This document shows positions 6,891 to 14,810 of a stretch of DNA of 15,236 nucleotides, in pieces. The stretch spans positions 1 through 15,236 of the forward strand of contig DAITMB010000119.1 in assembly GCA_036835375.1 (NCBI GenBank), read 5' to 3'. The notes below the pieces were generated by a model. That model saw nothing but the letters and a program-made list of their open reading frames with translations, was not told where the DNA came from and did no database searches. The DNA is from JANQTF01 sp036835375 (lineage in GTDB: Bacteria > Bacteroidota > Bacteroidia > J057). Numbering within the stretch: the stretch's first letter is position 1; the number at the start of each line of letters is the position of its first letter. A program made the position numbers and the translations under genes.

Positions 6891-8574
6891 ATCCTTCGAG
6901 ACGATTGTGATAGTAGAACAAAAGGTTCATATTTTCAGTGACGAGGGTCTTCTCATCTTGGAAGATCAGGGGGCGCTGGTCATGAAAAATGCCTAAGTTT
7001 TTGACCCCGTGCTCCACAATGGAGGGGGTATCATTGATCATGTGCTGCGCCAGGTGCACTTTTCCTTGATCGGCCAAGGTACGAAGCCTGGAAATTACCC
7101 TTTCACAAGTCTGTGCAAATTCCTCCCGATTGAGTTGCCGGTCTTCCTCAGTGAGGCGCAGCAAGCCATACAGGTCCAATTTCTTGTGGCGCGCACGGAG
7201 CATCTCAAAGGCAACAAAAGCCACCAAGTGACTAGAAAACACGTGGTTTTCTACATGAAATCGCTCCACGAGCTTCTCCCCCAGCATGCGGGTGTATTCG
7301 TTGTCTCGCTGCTGATCCTTGGTGATGTCTTTACCAGACTGGAAGTAGGCCCTAATGTCTATGGGTCTTCCATGCATATCATAACTCACTCCTTGCTCAT
7401 CGACAAAGTTGCCAAATAGATCCATCGGTTTTCCGAAGGACAGCGCAATGTCAGAGCTAGAGCGAAAGGTGTTCCAGATGAAGGAGAGGAACTTGGTATA
7501 AGAGGCCGATTCGTCATTGAGAATGTAGTACTGCTCCTGTCCCGTGGCAGTGAGGTGCTGCCGAATGAGCGACTTGGCTTCTAGCACAAAATGGTAGCTC
7601 ATGACCATGGGCACGATGAATATTTTCTCTGAAATGCCCCTTGGTTTGTAGAGAAAATTTCTTCGCTGGGCTTCCATGGCCGTGCTGAGCAGCCCGAGTT
7701 TGAGAGTTTTTTCGATCTCTCCGGACCGGGAACGGGTTCCTCCCGGAAAAAATAAACTGTGCACACCTTCCTGAATCGCGACCGTGGAGTAGGCATCCAA
7801 GGTGCTTCGGTAGATGGGATTGCGCTTGCGACGGTCCACCCGATAGGCACCCAGTCGGCTCATGAAGTAAGCCAGGACTTGGTTGTTAAAAAGGTTCAGT
7901 CCGGCGCCGTAAATGAAGGCGGGCATTCCGATGGCATGAAGGCTCCACCCCACCAAGATAGAGTCCACATTACTCAGGTGGGTGGGCACGAGGATCACAG
8001 TCCCCTTTTTGGCCAAATTTCGAATCTCCGGGATATGTCCCAATAAGTGTACCCGCTCCTGCAACTGCACGCTGTGCCAAATCATGGACTTGATGGTCTT
8101 GCCAGCTGAGGCATTGAGTAGCGTAGAGAAGAAAAAGGGGAGAAATCTTTTGGCGAAATGGTAAGACCCAGGCTTGAAAGTGTTCACGATCTCATGTGCG
8201 TAGCGGCTGGTAATGTCGCGCAGCATTCGCTGGGTTCTGGCGTCAAATGAGCCGAGGTCATGCTCCAGTTGCTCATTCATCACAAGGTCCTTCTTGATTT
8301 GAGACCAAAACTTTCCTTCGTCCTTGGGATCCACCCTCCACGGATCTTCCTTCATTCGGACGCGCTCCAGGAACATCGTTCGCTCAATCAAGTCCGACAA
8401 GCTCAATCCCTCCTTGGCAGAGTAACTGCGCATCCGGTCGATGGCATCTTCCATCACCTCCCCCAGGAATTGATCCTTGTGGGTAAACAGCTGGGCGATC
8501 GGCCACTGGTGAATGTCAGGAATAACAGGTTCATAGAGAATACCTTCCTTGATATAGTGTTGAATCGACTCCAT
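6868..8574 (-). CDS. Glycerol-3-phosphate acyltransferase-like protein (PlsB/GPAT family)
   Basis: Predicted 568-residue acyltransferase of the PlsC/PlsB superfamily, most likely transferring an acyl chain to the sn-1 position of glycerol-3-phosphate at the membrane. Visible motifs: block I THLSNVDS with the catalytic H199-x4-D204, block II GAYRVDRRKR (242-251), block III FFPGGTRSRSG (275-285), and a block IV-like VPMVMSY (321-327). It is much longer than PlsC (~240 aa), with an N-terminal helical region (~1-180) and a C-terminal region (~340-568), which is the GPAT/PlsB layout, though shorter than E. coli PlsB (~800 aa). Block III reads PGG where PlsC-like enzymes have PEG; codons are CCG GGA GGA. 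Overlap and coupling with gpsA strongly support glycerol-3-phosphate as acceptor. A 1-acyl-glycerol-phosphate specificity is the main alternative. Confidence 0.85.
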   Translation of the reverse strand: MESIQHYIKEGILYEPVIPDIHQWPIAQLFTHKDQFLGEVMEDAIDRMRSYSAKEGLSLSDLIERTMFLERVRMKEDPWRVDPKDEGKFWSQIKKDLVMNEQLEHDLGSFDARTQRMLRDITSRYAHEIVNTFKPGSYHFAKRFLPFFFSTLLNASAGKTIKSMIWHSVQLQERVHLLGHIPEIRNLAKKGTVILVPTHLSNVDSILVGWSLHAIGMPAFIYGAGLNLFNNQVLAYFMSRLGAYRVDRRKRNPIYRSTLDAYSTVAIQEGVHSLFFPGGTRSRSGEIEKTLKLGLLSTAMEAQRRNFLYKPRGISEKIFIVPMVMSYHFVLEAKSLIRQHLTATGQEQYYILNDESASYTKFLSFIWNTFRSSSDIALSFGKPMDLFGNFVDEQGVSYDMHGRPIDIRAYFQSGKDITKDQQRDNEYTRMLGEKLVERFHVENHVFSSHLVAFVAFEMLRARHKKLDLYGLLRLTEEDRQLNREEFAQTCERVISRLRTLADQGKVHLAQHMINDTPSIVEHGVKNLGIFHDQRPLIFQDEKTLVTENMNLLFYYHNRLEGYGLKYYI

Positions 8575-8919
8575 AATGATTCTTAGGCGCCTTTCGAGGC
8601 GGGATGTGGGACTCGTGCAGGTGCGAATTCAGGAAAGCGCCAAACATTAGTGTAGGCCATCTTGGCTTCTAAGCTGCAATGGTTTTGTCATGAAAAGGCA
8701 GCAGCACCTCGGCAAGCTCGGTTTTATTCCTTGATCCCCCAAGGATGGTGATCTTCGACTCGATGGAAATCCCGACGCAAATCCGGGGCGTTGGCTTAGG
8801 CCAACTTTCATTGGTCCAATCTCTCCCTTCTCGAAATTTGCGATCGTGCCTCTTGCATAGCCCGCCACGTGGAAAAAAGAAGGGGAAAGTTGCTGGTTCC
8901 TCTCCACAATAGAAAGCGC
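8575..8919. other. Intergenic region with three small perfect stem-loops upstream of the acyltransferase
   Basis: No convincing gene: the longest frame (minus, GTG start, 86 codons) resembles nothing and has a low-complexity, Arg/Ser/Pro-rich look. Three perfect hairpins stand out: CGCCT-TTCG-AGGCG (8588-8601, 13 nt before the acyltransferase ATG on the minus strand), TCCTTG/CAAGGA (8728-8745, 6-nt loop) and GTTGGC-TTAG-GCCAAC (8790-8805). The region should hold the promoter and leader of the acyltransferase-gpsA operon. No clear terminator for the caspase gene was found. Confidence 0.45.
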
Positions 8920-10896
8920 TTACACCGCACGAACGGTGATCATGGTCTGGTCACAGTTCCACGCTTCCTGATTCGCTCCGGATGGTCCTTCATCAAAGAT
9001 CAAAGACCGTGTACTCGCTTGTGGTGCCGCGAGGCTGTCTTGCTTCATTGTGGCGGTGTTGAGTTCAGAGGTAGCAAAGATGACCTTAAAAGTTTCTTGC
9101 GCTTCGGTCCTGCCGATGGCAATGTGGCCCGGGTCCACGCGGGCCTGGATGCTGCGGCCATTCAAAGCGAAAGCCTCGGCACCGGGATCTAGCCAGAGAC
9201 CACCTTGGGCGAGAAGCGAAGGCTCAATGTTGAATTGGCTTCCGAGGTAGAGAAGGGAAACGAAGAGCTTCTCGCCGCTGCGATTCGTGAGCCGGACCCG
9301 AAATCGCGGGGCGTCGCCGGGATTGCCCTGGGTCTTCACCAAAAATTCGTAGCCCGTCCTGCCCGGTACAATCAACTGGTCTTGCTGTGGCTCCAGCAAG
9401 TCGAGCTTGATGGCGGAAGAAGGAAGGCGGCTGCCGGGATTGCTCATCATCATGACTCGCTCCCACTTGGCGATATGCACAAGGTAGGAAGCGAGTTTTC
9501 GCGCTTGAGGCGCAGAGTAACCGTCGAGTTGCTCCACGAGTGGCTGGTCGTCGGCGTCGGTAGGCCGGATGATCACATATTGGTTGTTGCGCACCACCAC
9601 ATGGTAGTTTGCATCGGCAGGTTGAGCGATGTGTCGTAGGTAGATCGAAGGGTCTCCCTCTTCTCCAATGGCGACCTGTGCCGTATTGATCCCGTGGGGA
9701 TCGTTTCCGCGGACGTGGACCAACAATGGCGAGGAGGACATTTGAGAGATCCTTGCGCGATATCTCACGCCCCTGTCGAGCGAGAGGCTTCCTTCCAGTC
9801 GCACCACACTGCTGGCGACCCTTACCTCCTTGACAGATACCTCCCCTTTGGCTTTGCGTGGGTTCACCAGATCCTGGTCCGTGGCTTGCTGATCATACAC
9901 CGCTAAGCGGGTATCTTTGCTTCCGCCAGCGCGAAGACCTTGTGTCGCACCAGCGTCGATCTCCCAGCCGAGTTGCGCGTTGTGTGAGAGGTAAAAGAAG
10001 TTGGTATTTTGGGTGGTGCTTCCTCCCAAAAATTCTAATGAAGCATCGGCGGCCTGCTCAGCGTAGAGTTGAGGTGATTGGTCGGAAGTGCGCTGCTTCA
10101 CCAAGCCTCTCACCTGGCGCAGCACATCCTGATAAGAAAGGGGACCTACTGCCTGACCAAGCACTTCCAGCAGGCTGTAGGTGAACACGCCCCTTGGTGT
10201 GCCGCCGAGCCAAGTCTCTTTGGCGAGCTCAAAAGGCTGCGTGGCAGACATCGCCACGTGGCGGGGAGTAGGAACAATGAGCTTTTCGCCGACATTTCCT
10301 TCAAAGTGAAAAGCGCCCCGAGTGTTGACGCCTTCTCTTGGCAAAATATAGCTATCCAGGGGACGAAGACCTTTGAAGTCGGGTGTCTGTCTCACGCGCG
10401 TCTTTGCAGGCGATTCTTCCACCAAAGCAGACCGGGTGCCTGAGCCGGAATTACAGCAATCCATGACCACGCTGATGTGGGTCCCTTTGCGGGCGATCAT
10501 GTCGAGCAGGGTAGCCAATTCCTTGTCAGCCAGGTCCATACCGTCAGGTTGACGGCTATCGTAGGTCACGAGGGTTTCATTTTTCCGATCTTCTTCCAAG
10601 GGCCAAAACACCTTGTGCGCAGGCTCTTGAGAGCCATGGCCGGAGTAGTAGAAGACCACCATGTCATCCTTACCTGCCTGGCGAAGATGCTGCTCAAATT
10701 GCTCCACAATCTTGAAACGGGTGGCGAATTGATTTTCCAGAATATTGAGGTGGAGCGGAATGCCTTTGCGCTTTGTTCTCAGCTCGACAAAGTCGGCAAA
10801 TGCACGCATATCATTGACACAGCCCTCCAGAGGAGGAACAGGAGATTGGTATTTGTCAATGCCCACCATCAGGGCGAATATCTGCTTGGGTTGCAT
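8920..10896 (-). CDS. Caspase-family (C14) cysteine peptidase with long C-terminal extension
   Basis: Predicted 658-residue cytosolic protein; no signal peptide or membrane segment. The N-terminal ~290 residues are a caspase/metacaspase-like domain: ALMVGIDKYQ (~8-17), PLEGCVNDMRAF (~22-33), the catalytic His in VVFYYSGHGSQ (H87), the catalytic Cys in MDCCNSGSG (C148), then HVAMSATQPFELA and GVFTYSLLEVL typical of the p10-like half. Catalytic dyad intact. Next comes a GWEIDAGATQGLRAGG segment (~310-325) that I recall behind caspase domains in other proteins, and IAKWERVMMMSNPGSRLP (~488-505) before a beta-rich C-terminal domain ending near LFVSLLYLG and FKVIFATSELNTATM. The ATG at 10896 is preferred over a TTG five codons upstream. 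The gene is transcribed alone, with no partner gene next to it, so its substrate is unknown. Orthocaspase-type roles (stress, regulated death, defence) are inference. Confidence 0.9.
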   Translation of the reverse strand: MQPKQIFALMVGIDKYQSPVPPLEGCVNDMRAFADFVELRTKRKGIPLHLNILENQFATRFKIVEQFEQHLRQAGKDDMVVFYYSGHGSQEPAHKVFWPLEEDRKNETLVTYDSRQPDGMDLADKELATLLDMIARKGTHISVVMDCCNSGSGTRSALVEESPAKTRVRQTPDFKGLRPLDSYILPREGVNTRGAFHFEGNVGEKLIVPTPRHVAMSATQPFELAKETWLGGTPRGVFTYSLLEVLGQAVGPLSYQDVLRQVRGLVKQRTSDQSPQLYAEQAADASLEFLGGSTTQNTNFFYLSHNAQLGWEIDAGATQGLRAGGSKDTRLAVYDQQATDQDLVNPRKAKGEVSVKEVRVASSVVRLEGSLSLDRGVRYRARISQMSSSPLLVHVRGNDPHGINTAQVAIGEEGDPSIYLRHIAQPADANYHVVVRNNQYVIIRPTDADDQPLVEQLDGYSAPQARKLASYLVHIAKWERVMMMSNPGSRLPSSAIKLDLLEPQQDQLIVPGRTGYEFLVKTQGNPGDAPRFRVRLTNRSGEKLFVSLLYLGSQFNIEPSLLAQGGLWLDPGAEAFALNGRSIQARVDPGHIAIGRTEAQETFKVIFATSELNTATMKQDSLAAPQASTRSLIFDEGPSGANQEAWNCDQTMITVRAV

Positions 10897-11159
10897 AAAA
10901 TGCGGATTCAAAGTTTTATTTCAAATACGCAAAATATCCTTCCTCTATCAACTGATTTGGAAAAGAGATCTAAAATTGAGTCAATCATGCTGTCCGGTAG
11001 AGCATGCGTTGATTCTCACCTCCTGCTGTCAAGTAGCGTTGCTCCTGGCCCGAAAGGTGAATTTGTTCGGGAATTCGGTATCGGGGAAAGGGCTTTTTAA
11101 TTCTTTTTCCCCCCTCAAAAGCCGGGTTTTGTGATGAGGTCAGCCCCAATGCTTTTCTG
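10897..11159. other. Intergenic leader region of the caspase gene
   Basis: Non-coding stretch between the caspase start and the terminator of the metalloprotease; it must contain the caspase promoter. GGGGAAA (11083-11089) and TTTCCCC (11106-11112) form a possible 7-bp stem. The 60 bases next to the start codon are AT-rich. No exact TAnnTTTG element was found on the minus strand. Confidence 0.4.
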
Positions 11160-11200
11160 AAAAAAAATCGCCTTCGGTCCAGTAGAAGGACTGAAGGCGA
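11160..11200 (-). terminator. Intrinsic terminator of the metalloprotease unit
   Basis: TCGCCTTCGGTCC (11168-11180) pairs with GGACTGAAGGCGA (11188-11200): 13 pairs including one G-U, 7-nt loop. Eight A on the plus strand (11160-11167) give a T8 tract on the minus strand directly after the stem. It lies 38 nt beyond the protease stop codon. Confidence 0.88.
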
Positions 11201-11238
11201 CATCGATTTTGATCATCCAATGGAAGGTCTTTTCACCC

Positions 11239-14200
11239 TTATTTCTGCACTTTCAGGACCTTCTTGCCTTGTAAAGTATTGATTTCCAATAAATACATCC
11301 CGGCAGGAAACCCGCTGGTGGAGAATGACCATTTGCCCGGACCTTGTTGTGCATTTGCCCAAGCAGTGTGCGCCATTTCTCTGCCTGTGAGATCGAACAG
11401 CTTCACCGTACCGCCGCCAGCAGGCAGGTCACTGATTTCCACTTGGAGCAGGTCCTGCATGGGATTAGGATAGGCTAGAATGTGTATTCCCGCCAAAGCA
11501 TCTGCTCGGCTGAGGTTGATGTCGCGCTGCCCTTTAGCAATCCAGATTCCCCACTTCGCGTCGGGGATCAATACGGTGGCTTGAGCGCCATTCGCTGGAT
11601 TGATCTTGGTCGGACCAAGGTTGATCACCGCAATCACCTCATCGCCGCCGCTGGTCTCTGCATTGAAAATCAACTTGTCGTCCTGATTGGAGTAAGCGGG
11701 CACGCCCAATATCGACTGTTCGAAGATCAATCCCACATTTCCTGTTTCAATATTTGCCGCAAAGACCGAAGTTTCATTCGAATTGGCATCGAAATAATCG
11801 AAGGCGATCACGGTCGGGGAGTTGGTCGAAAACACTGCATTTCCCACGCTGATCCCCTGATCGAGGTTGCTGAAGAGCTTGGTGACGAGGCCATCCCCAA
11901 ATGTGTTGGTCGAGTTGTTCCAGACGCGGATCAAGCCTACATCCCAGTATTCAATGTCGGCTCCGAACTGCGACCCAATGCGGTTGAAAGCATCGTAGAG
12001 GACATATTGGCCCGTATGGTCCCAGGTAATGGCATCTGCATACAACACATCGCCCGTGCTGATGCCCGTGGCAAATGTGGGATTGTAAAGGCGATATTTA
12101 CTCCACTGCTGGAGCCCAAAGTCATAGATCCAGAGCGCGGTGTCAATGAAGCGCGAGACCGCAGCAATGCGGTTTCCATCTTTAGAGACGGCGATGTTAT
12201 CCCAATATTGATTAGTAGTGAGTTCCGTTTCCTGGGTAGCATTCGGATTGACGAAGATTCCGAAGATATTGTGGTTTACTCCCACAAAGTAGGCTTCTTC
12301 GCCATCGTCGGTCACACTGATTCTCCGCTTGTGAGCTGTCTGGCTCAGTGCCTGATAGTTGGTTCCAACGGTAGAAGAGAGGTAGAGCGCCGTAGGATCT
12401 GAGGCGTTGATGTCTGTGCTCACAATGAACTCTTGACCGGGATTGGTGGGCACGGTTGGCTCATAGTTGCCGCCTTGTCCATTGAGGATTCCTACCTGGT
12501 CAAAAGCAGTCCTGACCGCAGCGACTTCCGCCGAATTGGCACCGTGGAGGTCGGTTGCAGCTTGTACCACAGCGAGGCGTGCATCCAGAAATTGACTCGA
12601 CCGGGTGAGATATTGCTTGAGTGCGCGGAAAAACACTTGCTCCGCCTTGGCTTTGGTGGTCGCCGTCGCGAATTTGTAAAAAGCAAAATTGGGAATTCCA
12701 CTGTTGATGTGCACGCCGCCATTGTCTTGGGTGCCCGTGTACTGCTCGCTGGTGTGCCGCGGCTGGTAGCCGTTGTCATTCAGCGAGCTACCACCATTGT
12801 GCGGGTCGGACATGTCGCGCAAGGCGCCCGACGGAAAAAACTGCGGTTTCACCACGTCTTCTCCCAGGAGCCAATTATCCCTGTCGATCATCACACCAAA
12901 AATATCCGCGAAAGACTCATTGAGCGCCCCAGATTCTCCCTGATATTCTAGGTTGGCCGTCGCTTGTATCACGCCGTGGGCCATCTCGTGGCCAGCGACA
13001 TCCAGCGACGCTGCCAGCGGCCTGAAAGCCGATTTTCCATTCCCATAAAAGATCGCCACGCCATTCCAAAAGGCATTGTCGAGTCCTGTGCCATCATCAT
13101 CGGCCACATTCACAAAGGAGAGCATGTCGCCGCCCTGCGCGTTGATGGACTGATGGTTAAAGGTCGATTGGAAATAATCATACGACAAGGAGGCGTTGTG
13201 ATGTGCGGAAATGCCGAGTGAATTCCAGGTGTTGTTGTTCGAGGTGATCTCGGAATAATTGGCTGTGGAGGGATTGTTGTTTCCCCAGTCTCCCGTGAAA
13301 ATAAATCCATCTCCAGCAGAGGGGAGGGCCGATGAGGGACCTTTGTACATCGACTTTGCAGCATTCAGGAGGTAATAGACGCCATTCTGCGCCTGAAATA
13401 CATTCACCGTCTGGTTATTGCCATTGAGGTCGGTGCCGTTGGCCGTGGTGGGACCGATGGAGCACGTGTGATCGTACTCAAGGAGAATCTCGCCACTGTG
13501 TGCGTCAATCAGATATTCCCAGCGATGAACGAAATTAGGGCGGGTGGTGACCTCCCATGCCAGCCGCATCTCGCGGACAACGCCCGGCATAGGATACCAG
13601 ACCAAGCGTGTCTGTGGTCCTTCGTATTGAAGAATGGCTTGATGCTCGGGCGAAAGCGCTACCACTGGGTGGTGGTGAGCTACTTCAGTCAAGGCCAGTT
13701 GTCCTGCCGAAAACGCATCGATGGTTGGGTCGGCAGAAGGAAGTTGAGCCATGGGTGTCATTCGGCCATTGACCACAATGCGGCCTCCAGGATAGGTATG
13801 CACCCGGATTTCGCGGCTTCTGACTGGAATATCTCCCCAGATCTGAAAGAATTGGACATGACCGATGCCAAGATCATCCAAAGAAGCTTGGCCTGGCTGG
13901 AGCGATAGCCGCACATCGTTGAGCGGCAAGATCGGACTCATTGATTCGAGAAGGACCAACGCGTTTTCCACGAGCGCTTCTGAGCTGCTTGGAACAGCAC
14001 CGCTTTCGATACGATGTCCGGAAATCCAAATCGGGGTGCCATCCTGCGGATGGTAGATGATGTCGTAGTTCGCAATTTGGGTCAAAGGGCCTGCACTTCT
14101 GCGCTCATTGGGGGTGCCGGGGATCGGCACAAAGTCCGAAGGCGGGAGCATCATGTGAAGGTGTGGCGCCTGAGATTGAAACACCGGGACAGGGCTTTCC

Positions 14201-14319
14201 TGCGAAGGAGCTGGCTGAGCGGATTTTTCCTTGTTGGAGAAGCTTCGATAAGGCGCTTGTGCGTGGGAGAGTCCTCCGATAAGCACGGAGAAGAGAAAGC
14301 AAGTAAAAAGTCGTTGCAT
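11239..14319 (-). CDS. Secreted M4 (thermolysin-family) metalloprotease with beta-propeller and T9SS sorting domain
   Basis: Predicted 1026-residue exported zinc endopeptidase. Layout: signal peptide MQRLFTCFLFSVLIGGLSHAQ (1-21); propeptide with an FTP-like part (~80-150) and a PepSY-like part ending WEYLIDAHSGEIL (267-279); M4 catalytic domain (~310-612) with the zinc motif HEMAH (444-448), the third zinc ligand Glu in GALNESFAD (E468) and the transition-state His in GGVHINSG (H537); a TolB/WD-like repeat region (~660-905) with repeated strands such as RISVTDDGEEAYFVG and NIAVSKDGNRIAAVS; and a type-A T9SS sorting domain (~947-1026) starting near AYPNP and ending KKVLKVQK. All catalytic residues are present. 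The ATG at 14319 is chosen because the signal peptide starts there; a GTG at 14373 would add 18 unfitting residues. A lipoprotein gene lies 53 nt upstream on the same strand, and a strong terminator follows. The protein should be exported, autoprocessed and released or surface-bound through T9SS; target proteins unknown. Confidence 0.93.
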   Translation of the reverse strand: MQRLFTCFLFSVLIGGLSHAQAPYRSFSNKEKSAQPAPSQESPVPVFQSQAPHLHMMLPPSDFVPIPGTPNERRSAGPLTQIANYDIIYHPQDGTPIWISGHRIESGAVPSSSEALVENALVLLESMSPILPLNDVRLSLQPGQASLDDLGIGHVQFFQIWGDIPVRSREIRVHTYPGGRIVVNGRMTPMAQLPSADPTIDAFSAGQLALTEVAHHHPVVALSPEHQAILQYEGPQTRLVWYPMPGVVREMRLAWEVTTRPNFVHRWEYLIDAHSGEILLEYDHTCSIGPTTANGTDLNGNNQTVNVFQAQNGVYYLLNAAKSMYKGPSSALPSAGDGFIFTGDWGNNNPSTANYSEITSNNNTWNSLGISAHHNASLSYDYFQSTFNHQSINAQGGDMLSFVNVADDDGTGLDNAFWNGVAIFYGNGKSAFRPLAASLDVAGHEMAHGVIQATANLEYQGESGALNESFADIFGVMIDRDNWLLGEDVVKPQFFPSGALRDMSDPHNGGSSLNDNGYQPRHTSEQYTGTQDNGGVHINSGIPNFAFYKFATATTKAKAEQVFFRALKQYLTRSSQFLDARLAVVQAATDLHGANSAEVAAVRTAFDQVGILNGQGGNYEPTVPTNPGQEFIVSTDINASDPTALYLSSTVGTNYQALSQTAHKRRISVTDDGEEAYFVGVNHNIFGIFVNPNATQETELTTNQYWDNIAVSKDGNRIAAVSRFIDTALWIYDFGLQQWSKYRLYNPTFATGISTGDVLYADAITWDHTGQYVLYDAFNRIGSQFGADIEYWDVGLIRVWNNSTNTFGDGLVTKLFSNLDQGISVGNAVFSTNSPTVIAFDYFDANSNETSVFAANIETGNVGLIFEQSILGVPAYSNQDDKLIFNAETSGGDEVIAVINLGPTKINPANGAQATVLIPDAKWGIWIAKGQRDINLSRADALAGIHILAYPNPMQDLLQVEISDLPAGGGTVKLFDLTGREMAHTAWANAQQGPGKWSFSTSGFPAGMYLLEINTLQGKKVLKVQK

Positions 14320-14372
14320 GGCAGGTAGATTTTGGAGTAATGAACCAGGAAAGAACTTCGCAGGGAAAAGCA

Positions 14373-14810
14373 CTATTCAGTAGGAAGAACAATTGCCTTG
14401 AGGCTGGCATACATCGTCCGCCAAGTGGGGTCAATTTTAGGGTCATCGCTTGCCCAAGCGATGCGATTGTGGCCCTCTTTGTCTCTCCATTCTACAAAAT
14501 GATAGAAGTTGCCGTAGCTTGTGTATTGGAAAGTGTCGATGGCCGAAGCTTCGATCTCTTTGAAGAGCGCTTTTGTCTGAGCGCGGGGCAATTCTCTCAG
14601 CAAACTAAAACTGTCTTGAGCCATGCTTTGCTCAAAGAGCTGACCGGTTTCGAGTAAGGCATACGTGGTCACAGCGCCCGTGAATCCCCCGCCAGAACCG
14701 AATCGGATCTGGCGCTTATCGTAGCTATCTGGTCCAAGCTGGCTGCTCTTGCACGTCCAACAAAGGAAGGGAGTCAATAAAAGAATAGTGAAAGTAGCCA
14801 ATCGATTCAT
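14373..14810 (-). CDS. Small lipoprotein upstream of the M4 protease; emfourin-like by eye
   Basis: Predicted 145-residue exported lipoprotein. The N-terminus MNRLATFTILLLTPFLCWTC is a signal sequence; Cys20, followed by KSS as in many Bacteroidota lipoproteins, is the likely lipidated residue, although the lipobox (CWTC) is not canonical. The mature part has RFGSGGGFTGAVTTYALL (residues ~36-53), an LPRAQTKALFKEI helix (~73-85), DTFQYTSYGNFYHFVEW (~92-108) and a C-terminal DPTWRTMYASLKAIV helix. This order (GGFxG strand, LPxxxxxxL helix, FQY strand, closing helix) is what I recall for emfourin, the protein inhibitor of M4 proteases, whose gene neighbours protealysin. Here the next gene, 53 nt downstream, encodes an M4 protease. 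The similarity is by eye only. The ATG at 14810 is chosen because the signal peptide starts there; an upstream TTG is less likely. Without that match it is an uncharacterised lipoprotein. Confidence 0.82.
   Translation of the reverse strand: MNRLATFTILLLTPFLCWTCKSSQLGPDSYDKRQIRFGSGGGFTGAVTTYALLETGQLFEQSMAQDSFSLLRELPRAQTKALFKEIEASAIDTFQYTSYGNFYHFVEWRDKEGHNRIAWASDDPKIDPTWRTMYASLKAIVLPTE

Noticed and set aside
8647..8907. 86-codon minus-strand frame between the caspase and acyltransferase genes
   Set aside because: It begins with GTG, shows no recognisable motif, is rich in Arg/Ser/Pro and overlaps two hairpins. It looks like a chance frame.
10477..11100. 207-codon plus-strand frame across the caspase N-terminus
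   Set aside because: It is antisense to the conserved caspase motifs and resembles no known protein.
11482..12402. 306-codon plus-strand frame inside the metalloprotease gene
   Set aside because: It lies wholly antisense to the strongly supported propeller region of the protease; its composition is that of a shadow frame.
8920..14810. Caspase plus metalloprotease as one defence island or operon
   Set aside because: A strong terminator (11160-11200) and a long spacer separate the two units, and no defence hallmark genes are present.
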